This document shows positions 34,071 to 45,300 of a stretch of 64,000 bases of DNA, piece after piece (the first letter of the stretch is position 1; every line of letters starts with the position of its first letter). The notes under the pieces were generated by a model. It did no database searches, was not told the origin of the DNA, and was given only the letters and a program-made list of their open reading frames with translations. Both the position numbers and the translations under genes were made by a program. The stretch comes from Eutreptiella sp. 'Long Island Sound 2002'. Lineage: Eukaryota; Euglenozoa; Euglenophyceae; Eutreptiales; Eutreptiaceae. The stretch spans positions 130,076,556 to 130,140,555 of the forward strand of contig OZ038382.1 of NCBI GenBank assembly GCA_964036045.1. The letters are read 5' to 3'.

Positions 34071-35555
34071 ATAAGAGAGACCCAGAACAAGGACATCTTT
34101 CAATTCTTTTGAAATCAATTGTTCATTATCCTTTTAAGACTGTGGACACAATCTGGGCTCTTAGTCGATATTCCTCTAAAAGCAAGGTTGTGACAACTTG
34201 TTTCACGGATTGAAGTCATTCATGTCTCTCTTCTAACCCTATTTGAGTGCCATGCCACCGTTGCTGTTTGTGAGCTATCTGGTTTCACCAAACTTTAGAG
34301 AAAAATTGGATGCTAGTCCAAGAAACAAAGCAAGCCGTTAACATCAACAAAGCAAGACCACAGGTCAAAACCAAAAATGCTTCTTGATGCGGTCGTACAG
34401 GTGCTAAAAAAAATCAACAGGTTGTTGTTGTTGTTAGAAATTAATTGCGTCTATTTCTGTGTTCATTCCATGCCTTCCTAACATAGGACACTGGGTCATT
34501 AGCAATCTACGCTCCATTTGGGTAGGTGTTTTGGCTGTTGTTAGAATGTATTACATGTGTAGGTGTCTTGTAAAAGTTTAAAGCAGCTGCAGCACCAAAA
34601 CACGTTTGGCGTAACGCATGCAAGAAATTCGAAAGCCGCCGTGTACTCTTTTTGCCAATATGGCAGAGTCACAAAGAGTACATTCAATCATCCAACTGGG
34701 TTTGAAGCATAGTCAACAGATGTACCAGTAGTTGGTTGCTTTTGCCTACAGGGGGAGCAACAACTTCATACGCCTTAAATTTAGGCACCTTGCCATTTTT
34801 TCGCATTTCAGCACCAAAATTTCATATTAGGTAGCCCTCAAACTGCTAGTTTTGTCACCAAAATTTCATACGAGGCTTCTTTTTTTCAGCGGACATAAAA
34901 ATGCTCTTAGCTCAGTTTAGAACAAAACATATTACGAAATACTTTGAAAATTACCAACACTTATTGAACCTTTTCTCCTTTTTTATAAAATGTTTGCTAC
35001 TTCTCCCAACTATTTGCAATGTTTCCTCCCTCTTTGCCAAAATGTTCTGAACTACACCACCTTTGGTATTACAATGCAACACCCTTTATTTCCATTTGTA
35101 AAGTCACCGCACGTCAATTTCCGCGTTGATTTGAACATCCCTTTTATTCTGGCCTCCTATAATGTAGGCAGAGGGAGACTGGTTTTGCAGCCAAAACTTA
35201 GGCCCGAAAATGGGTCCGAAATTTTGGTGTCTAGAATCAAAGTGGTCTGAAATTGTTGCCTCCCCTGTAATTAGTATAACACAAAACAAAATTGCCCATC
35301 AACTTGAATAGGCAAATGTTGTGTCTTCAACATAGCAAAAATAACATCCATGGCATTCAAACACTTATTCTGCAAGCCTTCAAAAGCCGTAGGTTTGAGA
35401 AACCCCTTTTGACATCTTGCAAGTACCATCAGTATCTTCACCCGTGCAGGTTGGACAACACTGCATATGCTACGACGTTCGCTAAAAGGTATGTAGAATA
35501 TTTGTGGTATAGCAAAGCTTGACATCGCAATGGTGCATTGAGATGGCCAAATAAC
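34071..35555. other. Unassigned AT-rich stretch between A and D
   Basis: No gene, LTR or tandem repeat recognised. There is a short GTTGTTGTTG run near 34425 and a repeated CACCAAAATTTCATA motif near 34810 and 34857. It is not the missing part of E. Confidence 0.5.
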
Positions 35556-36330
35556 AGTAAGGAAAAGTGTATTTCCCTGCCAAAAGGTCAGCTTTAGTTT
35601 TCTTTGAGATGCCTAAAGGCATACTACATTTTTGTCTTAGTATTGGCCTATCCAAAAAGGGGTGACAAAGCATTTGGACCTATAAAACCAAGCATTCAAC
35701 TTTGGATGTTGTGTGGACCCCTGACCCCCCAACTGATTGGACTTAAGCACCATTTTTTGGACTGACTGAGGCGCTGACATTGATCTAGAGCCTATACATT
35801 TTTCTATATTTTCTCATGAACGCTTAGCTATCCTAGTGGTCTGCAACTCAGGGGGCTGGGGCACCTCTTTTTGAGAGGTCTTGGGTTCAATTCCCAGTCA
35901 GCCTAGCTAAGTAGGAAGATCCCATGTGACATGGCAGTGATCTCAGCGCCACAGGCCATGCCACATCAGCACCTATGGGACCCAAAACAAAGAGTGCACA
36001 TCTCTAGATGGCACTATAAAGGAGAGAGTGCCTGTGTGGGCAGCTTTCACATGATTGTAGGATATTTTCCAACTATTTTTTCATGAATTTGTAGTTATTG
36101 TGAGTTCCTTTGTTGACACACTATCTACTTTGACTGCAGCCCTTCATGTCGTGGATTTGATCCTGTGGTTCCTTGCTTGCACTGTGGGTACTTGCAGTTG
36201 TGGTTGATTTCATAAAACCATTTCTATTTGGAAAACCTGAGCTACACCAAGAAGCAGCAGGAGCAAGCAGAGGCAATAACAAAACAATATCATCAAAGCA
36301 ATCAACAGTGAAAGCATGTTTTAACTTTCT
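35556..36330 (+). repeat. D: 5' LTR, 775 bp, AG...CT ends
   Basis: It starts AGTAAGGAAAAGTG and ends ACTTTCT, the same ends as the C LTRs, and shares long stretches with them (for example CATGTGACATGGCAGTG and CCCAAAACAAAGAGTGCAC). It contains a tRNA-like block at 35824-35910 and, further on, TATAAA at 36015-36020, a plausible core promoter; C has lost this TATA by a small deletion. Overall identity to C is moderate, so D is an older copy. Confidence 0.87.
35824..35910 (+). other. tRNA-like block in the D LTR
   Basis: The ends TTAGCTA and TAGCTAA pair as a perfect 7-bp acceptor stem. TATCCTAGTGG fits the A box and GGTTCAATTCC fits the B-box consensus. The T arm pairs as TTGGG with CCCAG, and ACCTC...GAGGT forms a long variable arm as in class II tRNAs. 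I find no clean anticodon stem, so it is probably a tRNA-derived (SINE-like) sequence rather than a working tRNA. Confidence 0.65.
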
Positions 36331-36341
36331 GGTAGCAGAGA
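36330..36341 (+). promoter_or_regulatory. D: primer binding site
   Basis: TGGTAGCAGAGA starts with the last T of the LTR. TGG is the complement of the tRNA CCA tail, and TGGTAGCAGAG fits the 3' end of initiator Met tRNAs that end in CUCUGCUACCA. C has a near copy (TGGTAGCAAGAGG). The isoacceptor is inferred. Confidence 0.7.
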
Positions 36342-36429
36342 TTTTCAGGCTTTGCGTACCTCCAACCCCGTGCAGTACAACCAGTACGTCCAGACTGACT
36401 ACACTTTTGAAGGGCGGAAGAAATACAAC

Positions 36430-38963
36430 ATGGACACCAAGAACACTGCCGAGAAGAGAGCGCCCTCACTGGCACCAGCCAAGCCAGCGCCAACGCCCAA
36501 ACCTGCTGATGAACCTGAACCTGAGGAGCCTGTACCTTCAGTGCCCTTAAGTGGGGTTGGGGACGATTCCCTGGAGGGCTTGGCAGCTGCCTCCAGTGGA
36601 CCTTCCCTTGGAGGACCTGAAGAGAAGGAGAAGGAGGCAGTGGATATGGGAATATAAGAGGAAGATCCTGAAGATGGACACGAACCATCTGATGAGTTAC
36701 CCTTCGATGACGGACCTGTTGACAGCGCGCCGAGCGCCGCTGATCACCCTTCAGTACCCTCTCCAACAACCACTACACTCCCAGCCACACATCCAGTGAC
36801 ATCTTCGGCCACAACCACTCGACCTATGGCTGAGGGCCTAGGCTTTACTGGTATTGCCTTACGCCACCTACGGTGTGACTGCAGCCGCAACTGCGCCACC
36901 TATGGCGACTGCAGTTAGCGAACGAGTGGCATCCAGCTCGACGTACACCGGTATTCCTGAGTCTATGCCGCGTCGCTACGATGATGATTGTCACAGACCC
37001 GCGGCAGGTGTGCACATGACTGGTATACCTGGCTATGCAGCGCCCGAGACTGGCTATACCATGCCCGCACCTGGCTTCATCTCTCTGAGTGGCCTACCTG
37101 GCCCTGAGTCGTGTGAGGGAAGGATCAGAGAATCAGGAAGATCCTCAAAAAAGTCCCTGACGCGGTCGGAGGTACGAGAAGCTCTTCGAGGAGCCACTGC
37201 AGACATGGTGGACGTTCTAACTCAAGAAATTCGGGCCAATTTGGAGCCCCTGATTCCTTCCCAAGGGTCACCGACCACCATAAGAGCTTCACCACATCGT
37301 CTACAAGCCAATCATGTGGTGGCGGGACTGACGAACAGCCTGGGAGGCTTGAGGAGCCGACCTATGCCGACCCCTGCTGTGATACCAAGGAGTGCTTTCG
37401 TACCAAGAACGGCCCAGCCGCCCTACAGCCACGTGGAGAACCCCATGCGGGCGGAACTGGACCACTTCGGATTAACAGCCCTGAGGGCTGTGGTCGATGT
37501 TGAGCCCTATGGCTCTAGTGACTTGGGCTGTGATCCTTCTGATGATGAGCCGCAATCTATGACGTCTGCTTCACCCTCTGAGGACGATGATCCTGAGGAC
37601 CCCGAGAACCCGGGCGGCAAGAAGAGGAAGAAAAAGAGGAAGACCAAGCGCCACAGGAGAGGCAGATCTCAGGAGGCTAAGGCTATCACCACCTCCAAGA
37701 TTGTGGTGAGATTGCCGGAGTTCACGGGGAGCGACCTCAGCCAGTTAGCTGAGAACTTTGGCCGGTTCCTGCGGATGACCGGCCAAACCCCTGCTAGTGG
37801 GCGAGTGAAGTGCGATCTGCTCCTGCAGTGCTGCAAGACCAAGTACCTGGAGAAGCAGATGATGCAGATCGTTGCGATATCCGCCACCTTCGCCGACATG
37901 TTGGTTGCCTTAGGGAGGCAGTACCCTTTCTACGAGACCGACCTCTCCGTCCGGACCGAGATCCAGAACCTAGCAGCGTTGCCCAATAACCCCAAGCCGG
38001 CCAGGATTTCCGAGCTGCTAGCGGACTTAGACCACTGAGTAGGGCGACCGACGCCCGGTTCCTATGGCAGCCATGGGCTGCTATTCCCGTTGGTGGCCAA
38101 GCTCCCACGAGAAGTCTGGGATATATGACAGGCAACGGCGGAGCGCAAGGCGAGGGCTCTCACCTATGCGGACTTGTGAGCATTCCTTTGGAGCTGGCGC
38201 TGGAAAAAGAAAGTGACCAGCACCTGAACGCCTACCGTCCTGGAGGAGGCGGCTCTGGGAGCCATGGCCGGGGGTACCAGAGACGCCGACCTGGACAGGG
38301 GACTATCCCCAAAAATGCTCGCTATATGAGCAATGTCCGGGATCTCTTGTGGTGTGATGCCAACGATGAGCAGGGTTGCCTACTTCATGCCCTGATTGCG
38401 ACCGACGGAACTGTTTCGTGGTCCAGGGGAACAAGCAGGAGACCAACACCGGCGGCAAAGCCAAGCTGCCGCACCACTACAGGTGCACAATCACTATCAC
38501 CTGTGCGTTCTGTGGTAAGAGGAAGCACTACGAGGATGTGTGCTACCACAAGCAACGCCTCTCAGCGAAGCTCAAGACCGAGAACGGCAGTGGCAAGGGC
38601 AGTGGCAAGCGCAACGCCGACCAGAACAGTGGCACGGGCAAGTCCAAGGGTCGTGGCAAAGGCCAAGAGAAGGGCAAAGGTGGACGAGGAGGCTATGACC
38701 GCAAGCGGGACAAGGATAAGAACGCGGATGAGTCCGGAGGGAACGCCAATCCTACACCAGGGGGGAACTCTGAGCCCTCTGGTGGGCAGTCAAACACGGG
38801 GCCTACGACCCGTTCGCAGACGCAAGCCCAACAACAACAAGGGACTAAGCGTGCCAACGAAGATGGGGACCAGTCAAACTCCGGCAAACGTTCCCCTTTC
38901 ATGCGCATGGCGCGGAAACTGCAGAAGAAGGGGTTTCAAGTGACCTGCCCCGTGCAGTTCTGA
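36430..38963 (+). pseudogene. D: Gag, with CCHC zinc knuckle, several stops
   Basis: Starts at ATGGACACCAAG (MDTKN; C has MDTGK). A disordered Pro/Ser/acidic part comes first with a frameshift near 36650, then 36854-38038 with KIVVRLPEFTGSDLSQLAEN, FGRFLRMTGQ and a basic tract KKRKKKRKTKRHRR, then a stretch with several stops (38038-38200). The C-terminal frame (38376-38963) has the nucleocapsid knuckle CAFCGKRKHYEDVC at about 38502-38546, a perfect CX2CX4HX4C, and a Gly/Lys-rich tail. It ends VQF-TGA, and protease follows in the same frame. The capsid body is helix-rich by eye. Confidence 0.82.
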
Positions 38964-39332
38964 CAGGGACGCTCCGGGGGACCTACAGATCTGGCGTTCT
39001 GGGTACGCATCGGTCTTGGGGGACGAGATTACCTGGAGGTTCTGGATACTGGGGCCACTATATCTATTGTGGCCAAGAAGATTTTACCTCATGGGGACCT
39101 GAAGAACATCATGCCTACTGCAGCCATCCGCATGGGAGATGAGCATGTGTTGCACAGTTGTGGGGAGTGCGAGATTGACGTGCCTCTGCGATCTGGGAGC
39201 ATTGCCAATCGGTTCTGCGTGATGGACACCGCAGCCTTCGATTTCGTACTAGGGACCGACTTCTTCGTAGAACACTGCCAGATTTTATCTCTCAGGCTGC
39301 AAGCACGTTACGTCCTCCAAGTGGACCATGGT
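38964..39332 (+). pseudogene. D: aspartic protease, cut by the array insertion
   Basis: Directly after the gag UGA and in its frame: FWVRIGLGGRDYLEVLDTGA, with DTGA as the retropepsin active site, then SIVAKKILP and DFVLGTDFFVEHCQIL. The C copy is nearly identical here. The frame runs into the inserted array at 39333 and resumes at 42529. There is no ATG before the active site, so expression as a Gag-Pol fusion is likely. Confidence 0.85.
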
Positions 39333-39339
39333 AGGAAAG

Positions 39340-41935
39340 CAACGCAGCGAGCGGGCACACCGGTGAACAGGAGTCAAGTGGCCCAGGACACCCCACATGC
39401 AAAGCAACGCCCCGAGTCGGCACACCGGTGAACAGGAGCCAAGTGGCCCACGACACCTCACACGCAACACAACAAACCACGCGGGCACACCCATGAACAG
39501 GAGCCAAGTGGCCGAGGACACCGCACACGCAATACAACAAACCACGCGGGCACACCGGTGAACAGGAGCCAAGTGGCCCAGGACACCGCACATGCAACAC
39601 AACACACCGAGCGGGCACACCGGTGAACAGGAGCCAAGTGGCCCAGGACACCGCACACGCAAAGCAACGCATCCAGCGGGCACACCGGTGAACAGGAGCC
39701 AAGTGGCTCAGGACACCGCACACGCAACGCAACAAACCACGCGAGCACACCGGTGAACAGGAGCCAAGTGGCCCAGGACTCTGTAAACACAGGCAACGCG
39801 AAGAGCGGGCACACTGGTGAACAGGAGCCAAGTGGCCCAGGACACCGCCCAAGCAACACAACACACCGAGCGGGCACACCGGTGAACAGGAGCCAAGTGG
39901 CCCACGACACCGCACACGCAAAGCAACGCATCGAGCCGGCAAACCGATGAACAGGAGCCAAGGGGCCCAGGACACCGCACAAGCAAAACAACACACCGAG
40001 CGGGCACACTGGTGAACAGGAGCCAAGTGGCCAAGGACACCGCACACGCAACACAACAAACCACGCGGGCACACCGGTGAACAGGAGCCAACTGGCCCAG
40101 GACACCGCACAAGCAAAACATCACACCCAGCGGGCACACCGGTGAACAGGGGCCAACCGCCGAAGGACACAGCACAAGCAAAACCACGCACCAAGCGGGC
40201 ACACCGGTGAACAGGAGCCAAGTGGCCCAGGAGACCGCACACGCAATAAAACAAACCACGCGGGCACACCGGTGAACAGGAGCCACGTGGCCCAGGACAT
40301 CGCACACGCAAAGCAACGCACTGAGCGGGCACACCGGTGAACAGGAGCCAAGTGGCCCAGGACACCGCACACACAGCAAAACGAACCACACGGGCACACC
40401 GGTGAACAGGAGCCAAGTGGCCCACGACACCTCACACGCAACACAACAAACCACGCGGGCACACCCATGAACAGGAGCCAAGTGGCCCAGGACACCGCAC
40501 ACGCAATACAACAAACCACGCGGGCAAACCGGTGAACGAGAGCCAAGTGGCCCAGGACACCGCACATGCAACACAACACACCGAGCGGGCACACCGGTGA
40601 ACAGGAGCCAAGTGGCCCAGGACACCGCACACGCAAAGCAACGCATCCAGCGGGCACACCGGTGAACAGGAGCCAAGTGGCTCAGGACACCGCACACGCA
40701 ACGCAACAAACCACGCGAGCACACCGGTGGACAGGAGCCAAGTGGCCCAGGACTCTGTAAACACAGGCAACGCAAAGAGCGGGCACACTGGTGAACAGGA
40801 GCCAAGTGGCCCAGGACACCGCACAAGCAACACAACACACCGAGCGGGCAAACGGGTGAACAGGAGCCAAGTGGCCCAGGACACCGCACACGCAAAGCAA
40901 CGCATCGAGCCGGCACACCGATGAACAGGAGCCAAGGGGCCCAGGACACCGCACAAGCAAAACAACACACCAAGCGGGCACACCAGTGAGCAGGAGACAA
41001 GCGGCCGAGAACACCGCACACGCAACACAACAAACCACGCGGGCACACCGGTGAACAGGAGCCAAGTGGCCCAGGACACCGCACAAGCAAAACAACACAC
41101 CCAGCGGGCACACCGGTGAACGGGGGTCAACCGCCCAAGGACACCGCACAAGCAAAACCACGCACCAAGCGGGCACACCGGTGAACAGGAGCCAAGTGGC
41201 CCAGGACACCGCACACGCAATAAAACAAACCACGCGGGCACACCGGTGAACAGGAGCCACGTGGACCAGGACACCGTACACGCAAAGCAACGCACTGAGC
41301 GGGCACACCGGTGAACAGGAGCCAAGTGGCCCAGGACACCGCACACGCAACAAAACGAACCACACGGGCACACCGGTGAACAGGAGCCAAGTGGCCCAAG
41401 ACACCGCACACGCAACGCAACAAACCACGCGAGCATTGCGGTGAAGAGGAGCCAAGTTGCCCAGGACACCGCAAACACAGGCAACGCGAAGAGCGGGCAC
41501 ACTGGTGAACAGGAGCCAAGTGGCCCAGGACACCGCACAAGCAACACAACACACTGAGCGGGCACACTGGTGAACAGGAGCCAAGTGGCCCAGGACACCG
41601 CACACGCAAAGCAACGCACTGAGCGGGCACACCAGTGAACAGGAGCCAAGTGGCCCAGGACACCGCACAAGCAAAACAACACACCGAGCGGGCACACCAG
41701 TAAACAGGAGCCAAGTGGCCCAGAACACCGCACACGCAACACAACAAACCACGCGGGCACACCGGTGAACAGGAGCCAAGTGGCCCAGGACACCGCACAA
41801 GCAAAACAACACACCGAGCGGGCACACCGGTGAACAGGAGCCAAGCGGCCCAGGACACCGCACAAGCAAAACCACGCACCAAGCGGGCACACCGGCGAAC
41901 AGGAGCCAAGTGGCCCAGGACACCGCACACACGTG
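39340..41935. repeat. 65-bp tandem array, about 40 copies, with a 15-unit higher-order repeat
   Basis: The unit contains GGTGAACAGGAGCCAAGTGG, then CCCAGGACACCGCAC, an A/C-rich variable part and GCGGGCACACC; I count 65 bp. Rare variants recur about 972-975 bp apart: CACCCATGAACAGG at 39487 and 40459, the GGACTCTGTAAACACAGG unit at 39776 and 40749, and AACCGCC at about 40153 and 41127. So roughly 15 units were copied as a block. Because 65 is not a multiple of 3 and the minus strand lacks stops, all three minus frames stay open for 377-585 codons. I treat these as artefacts. Confidence 0.92.
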
Positions 41936-42517
41936 CACACGTGGGGCGGCCGAGGGACAGGAAAGAACCAACACCCCATGGGTCGGGCGCACTGGGGCGA
42001 CCCAGCCGACCCACTGGGCCAGTAGCAGGGGCGGTACCCCAGGGCCACTGGTCTGAGCCCGGCCAGGCTGCGTCGAGGACCACGGCAAACGTCACCCGGA
42101 GCCACGGAAGCAACGATTGACAGGCAAGCCGGTACACAGTCCAAGAGGGGGTCGCGTGCCAAGCAGAGAGGCCCCGCAACTGAAGCCACAGGGGTGAGGC
42201 GGTCGTACCGTACACTAGCGGGAGCAATACCCCTTGTGCTGAGAGATAGTCCACACGGCTGGGCAGCCCCCAGAGCTGCCGCTCAAAGGAGGGGGCATGT
42301 GGCCCTACCCATGGACACATCACGGGACACCCTCCCACCTGGGACACCTGGACTGGGTGGCCGCGACACTGCCTTCCCAAGCACCTGCGGGAGCGGCTTA
42401 AGAGGCACCTGAACTAGGGCACTGGGAGGGACAGGACGTCCCCTTGGTAAGACCTTCTTCCTGCATTGTCAAAGGAGGCATCCTGAGCTCCCAAAGATAC
42501 CTACCTACCTACCTACC
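41936..42517. other. Single-copy tail of the array insertion
   Basis: No similarity to any other part of the window and no convincing gene. It ends with ACCTACCTACCTACC (a CTAC microsatellite) right before the 11-bp repeat. Confidence 0.6.
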
Positions 42518-42528
42518 TGGACCATGGT

Positions 42529-44150
42529 GACAGAGGGGAATCTGTACCACTGGAGCAGTCTGAACACACGTCAAGCTACCTGAGGGTATGCAACAAGGAA
42601 CCCTCTACCATGATGGTCGCCTCCAAAGCTGAGGACTATCAGCTCCTTGGGGATGTTTCAGACCAAGGTCTGAAGGAGTTGGGATACTCCCGGGAAGACC
42701 TGAACGTGGAGCTATTCGCCAGCGACAAGCAACATGTCTGGAACCTCTACTGCAGCAAAGGGAAAAATTGCTGCTACAAATTTTACTGCCCCTCTTTCGG
42801 CATGGCCTACGGGAACCCCAGATGCAGTGAACTGGGGAAGGTCCTGACCAAGGTGGCCCTGGAACGTTCCCGTATGGTCCTGTGCACCCCCGATTGGGGA
42901 CCCCAGGGGGGAAATAAGTACTGGCGTATTCTATTGGAGAAACTGACCCTCACCTCCATCCAGCTGCCGGACGACGCTATCTACGTGCATTTGGGTCGCA
43001 AGACGCCCATCGGGAAACCAGGATGGGGGAGCATGCTAAGCGTGGAGGACGGGGGCCTAGCCCCAGTACCCTGGTAAGATCTGAACCCTGCTTTGGTCCA
43101 GGAAATTCAACGTGAGAGCAGCGGCTACACCCTGGATGTCCTGAAGGATCAACTACGTCCTCGAGACGCCGTAGAAACTACTCCTGGGGGAGACGACTAC
43201 GTCGTGTCTGACACCACTGCCCCCAACTGCCCCTGCCATGTACCTGATCCTGATGTAGTTTCAGAGTGTGGGCTATCCGAGCTACCCAGCTCAAAACACT
43301 CTGATGACGAAACTGAGCATGACGCCTTCTTCGTGCAGACGTGCGTGGACGAAGTGGAGAACGCCGAGTACGCTGCCCCACAGAAACCCCTACTCCCCAT
43401 GAGGGGAGGGGGGCCCTTGGACGAGGAGTTGGATCCCCGATCCAGGCTGAGAGAGTACGTGATCTCCAAGAGGAGATTGGTGGCGAAAAAGCTATGCTAC
43501 GCTAGACCTACCTGCCGCTCATGGCCGTTGAAGCAAGGGTCTATGGGAGATATCTCCCAACTGAAGGAGCACCTTGAACAGAAGATTACCACCTGTCGAC
43601 GAGAGGTGGATCTAAAGCTCATGAAGAGCGTGTGGGGTTCTCATGTGAGGACCCCAGAGGAGGATGACCTCTCAGAGGAATGTGCATGCAAACCCCCTCC
43701 AGCGTGCCTATGTTGTCTACGATCACCTGAGAGTCTCGAACGGGAGCTGCTATACGCCTACCAAGGGCTGAAGGATACTACCAAGGACGCTGAGCCGGTT
43801 GAGGACCACGTCCCCGCTTCTATACACCAAGGGGCAAGCAATCTACACTCTGACGAGGACGTGGAGGACAACATCAAGCTCTTGGACCCTAGAGTACAGA
43901 AGCTGATCAGGACCTACCTGGAGGTATTCGGGGAACTACCCCCTCAAGCTTCCTGTGACAAGCTGGTACAGATGGACCTCAAGCTACAGCCCGAGTTCGT
44001 GGGTCAGAAGATGCGTACCAGACCCTACCTGGCTGCTAAAGAGCAGGCCAATTAGATTGAGCGACAGATCGAAGAATATATCGAGGCTGGCCTGGTTCTG
44101 GAGTACAAGGATGGGGATTACCCCCAACATTGCAGCCCCTCCTTCCTCGT
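42529..44150 (+). pseudogene. D: protease-RT linker and RT N-terminus
   Basis: After the insertion the pol frame resumes with ESVPLEQSEHTSSYLR and runs through MVASKAEDYQLLGD and KFYCPSFGMAYGN to a stop at about 43075 (in place of a sense codon after VPW), then on to 44053 (TAG after EQAN). The end has LDPRVQKLIRTYLEVFGELP and LQPEFVGQKMRTRPYL, the run-in to RT that C also has. The long acidic linker has no catalytic motif I know. It contains a Cys cluster (ECACKPPPACLCC) shared with C. Confidence 0.8.
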
Positions 44151-44524
44151 GCCGACGTTTCACCAAAAGATTGTTTGTCTGCTTCACGCTTCAACACGTG
44201 CTTTGCTGTACCGTGGCGCTTATCTGTTCAGTACCACTGCATGTGTGTGTGGCCGCCCACATATCCATGTCAACTCGCACCCAACACCCGCCCGTGGGCC
44301 GCCCTCCTGCTGCCTCTGTCGTGCTTAGGCTATCTGACAAGTAATGACGTGTCACACCCGTGCTCAGGTGGTGCAAGAGCGCCCCAATGATTCACCAGTA
44401 CGCTGTTCAGCTTCATGCTTCAATGGCTGCCCACACACCCTGGTCAGCTCGAACCCACCACCCTCCCACAGGGCCGGTTAGCCTGCGACTCTCGCTCTGT
44501 CGGTCTGTCTGCCGCTCTCTAGCC
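44151..44524. mobile_element. Insertion of about 0.37 kb in the D reverse transcriptase
   Basis: C reads HCSPCFLVAKPGSTAKRLVV without a break. D has CSPSFLV, then about 0.37 kb, then PGSTAKGLVVDY in shifted context. The insert seems to be a degenerate dimer: a CTGTTCAG...CCCACA...CGCACCCAACACCC stretch near 44226 is echoed near 44403. No clear target duplication. It begins near GT and ends CTCTCTAG, but splicing it out would not restore the frame. Confidence 0.65.
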
Positions 44525-45300
44525 TGGGTCTACAGCCAAAGGGCTGGTAGTGGACTACCGAGAGCTGAACAAGAAGACACTGAACCACTTAGGGTCCATT
44601 CCTAACATGGAGTCAACCCTGGACAAGATAGCCTCCTGCCGCTACAAGACGAAGATGGACAAGCGGAATGGATTCTGGCAAGTGGACCTGACGCCCAATG
44701 CTCAGGAGCTCCTAGGCTTCATCACCCCTCAGAAGAGGGTGTTCAAGTGGAAGGCCATGCCCTTCGGCGTGGCCAACGCACCCCTTGTCTTTCAAGAGCT
44801 GATGAACAAGATCCTGTCCATCCTACGTCGGAGGCCTGTGGTGCAAGAACTCATATCCCGAGGCGCCAAGATGGAAGCCCACATTGACGATGTATGCCTG
44901 GGAACGAATACTCAGGAGGACCATCTAATCCTCTTGGGTGAGTTCTTTGCGGTCTGCCAGGAGAACCACACCCGACTCAAGCTGGAGAAGTGTGAGTGCA
45001 TGCAGGAGACTATGCAGTATCTGGGGTTCGACATTGGCTATGGGTGGTGGACCCATGCGGCCTCTAAGGCCAAACCCCTGATGGATGCTAAGGTACTACA
45101 TGAAGATCCCAAGAAAGGACTCCATGATGTAAGCAGTTTGATTGGGGCCTGCAACTTCTACCGCCGCCACATCAAGAAATTCACCTACACCAGCGCCATC
45201 CTGACAGACCTCGTCAAGAAAAGTGCTACCTCGCGCTGGGACCCTCCAGAGCAACAGGCGTTTGACGAGCTCAAGGACAAAGTGGCCAGCTCTTTTGCAA
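44525..45300 (+). pseudogene. D: reverse transcriptase, 3' truncated
   Basis: The frame at 44550-45305 reads VVDYRELNKKTL, KTKMDKRNGFWQVDLTP (first catalytic Asp), KAMPFGVANAPLVFQELMNK, AHIDDVCLGTNTQED (the two catalytic Asp), then YLGFDIGY and SLIGACNFYRRHIK. The catalytic box is HIDD, with His where most reverse transcriptases have Tyr or Phe. C agrees. Homology ends near 45290 and an in-frame stop follows, so RNase H is missing. Confidence 0.9.

Larger units (their letters stand above)
39333..42528. mobile_element. 3.2-kb insertion in D pol, flanked by an 11-bp direct repeat
   Basis: TGGACCATGGT stands at 39322-39332 and again at 42518-42528. Element C has it once at the matching place (VDHG of its pol frame; MDHG in C). 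Removing one copy plus the DNA between restores the alignment with C. The insert is a 65-bp tandem array (to about 41935) followed by 0.58 kb of single-copy DNA that ends in a CTAC microsatellite. No transposase, RT or terminal inverted repeat is seen. The mechanism is unknown. Confidence 0.8.
35556..45300 (+). mobile_element. Element D: family 2 gypsy element, plus strand, 3' truncated
   Basis: D has a 5' LTR, primer site, gag, protease, linker and RT in plus orientation and matches C throughout. It stops near 45290 within the RT/RNase H junction (after FDELKDKVASS), so RNase H, integrase and 3' LTR are missing. Two insertions interrupt it: 3.2 kb with a 65-bp array at 39333-42528, and about 0.37 kb in RT at 44151-44524. 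Gag has several stops and frameshifts. Confidence 0.9.

Noticed and set aside
35824-35910. A functional tRNA gene
   Set aside because: Acceptor, T arm and promoter boxes are present, but I cannot build an anticodon stem-loop, and it lies inside an LTR in all copies.
39340-41935. CRISPR array
   Set aside because: Units abut each other without unique spacers of constant length, there are no cas genes, and the setting is eukaryotic.
39292-42189. Cys-rich repeat proteins on the minus strand of the array
   Set aside because: They follow from a stop-free 65-bp unit read in rotating frames. No start site, promoter or homologue.
44151-44524. Spliceosomal intron in the D RT
   Set aside because: GT and AG ends can be picked, but removal does not restore the frame, C lacks it, and the inside is repetitive.
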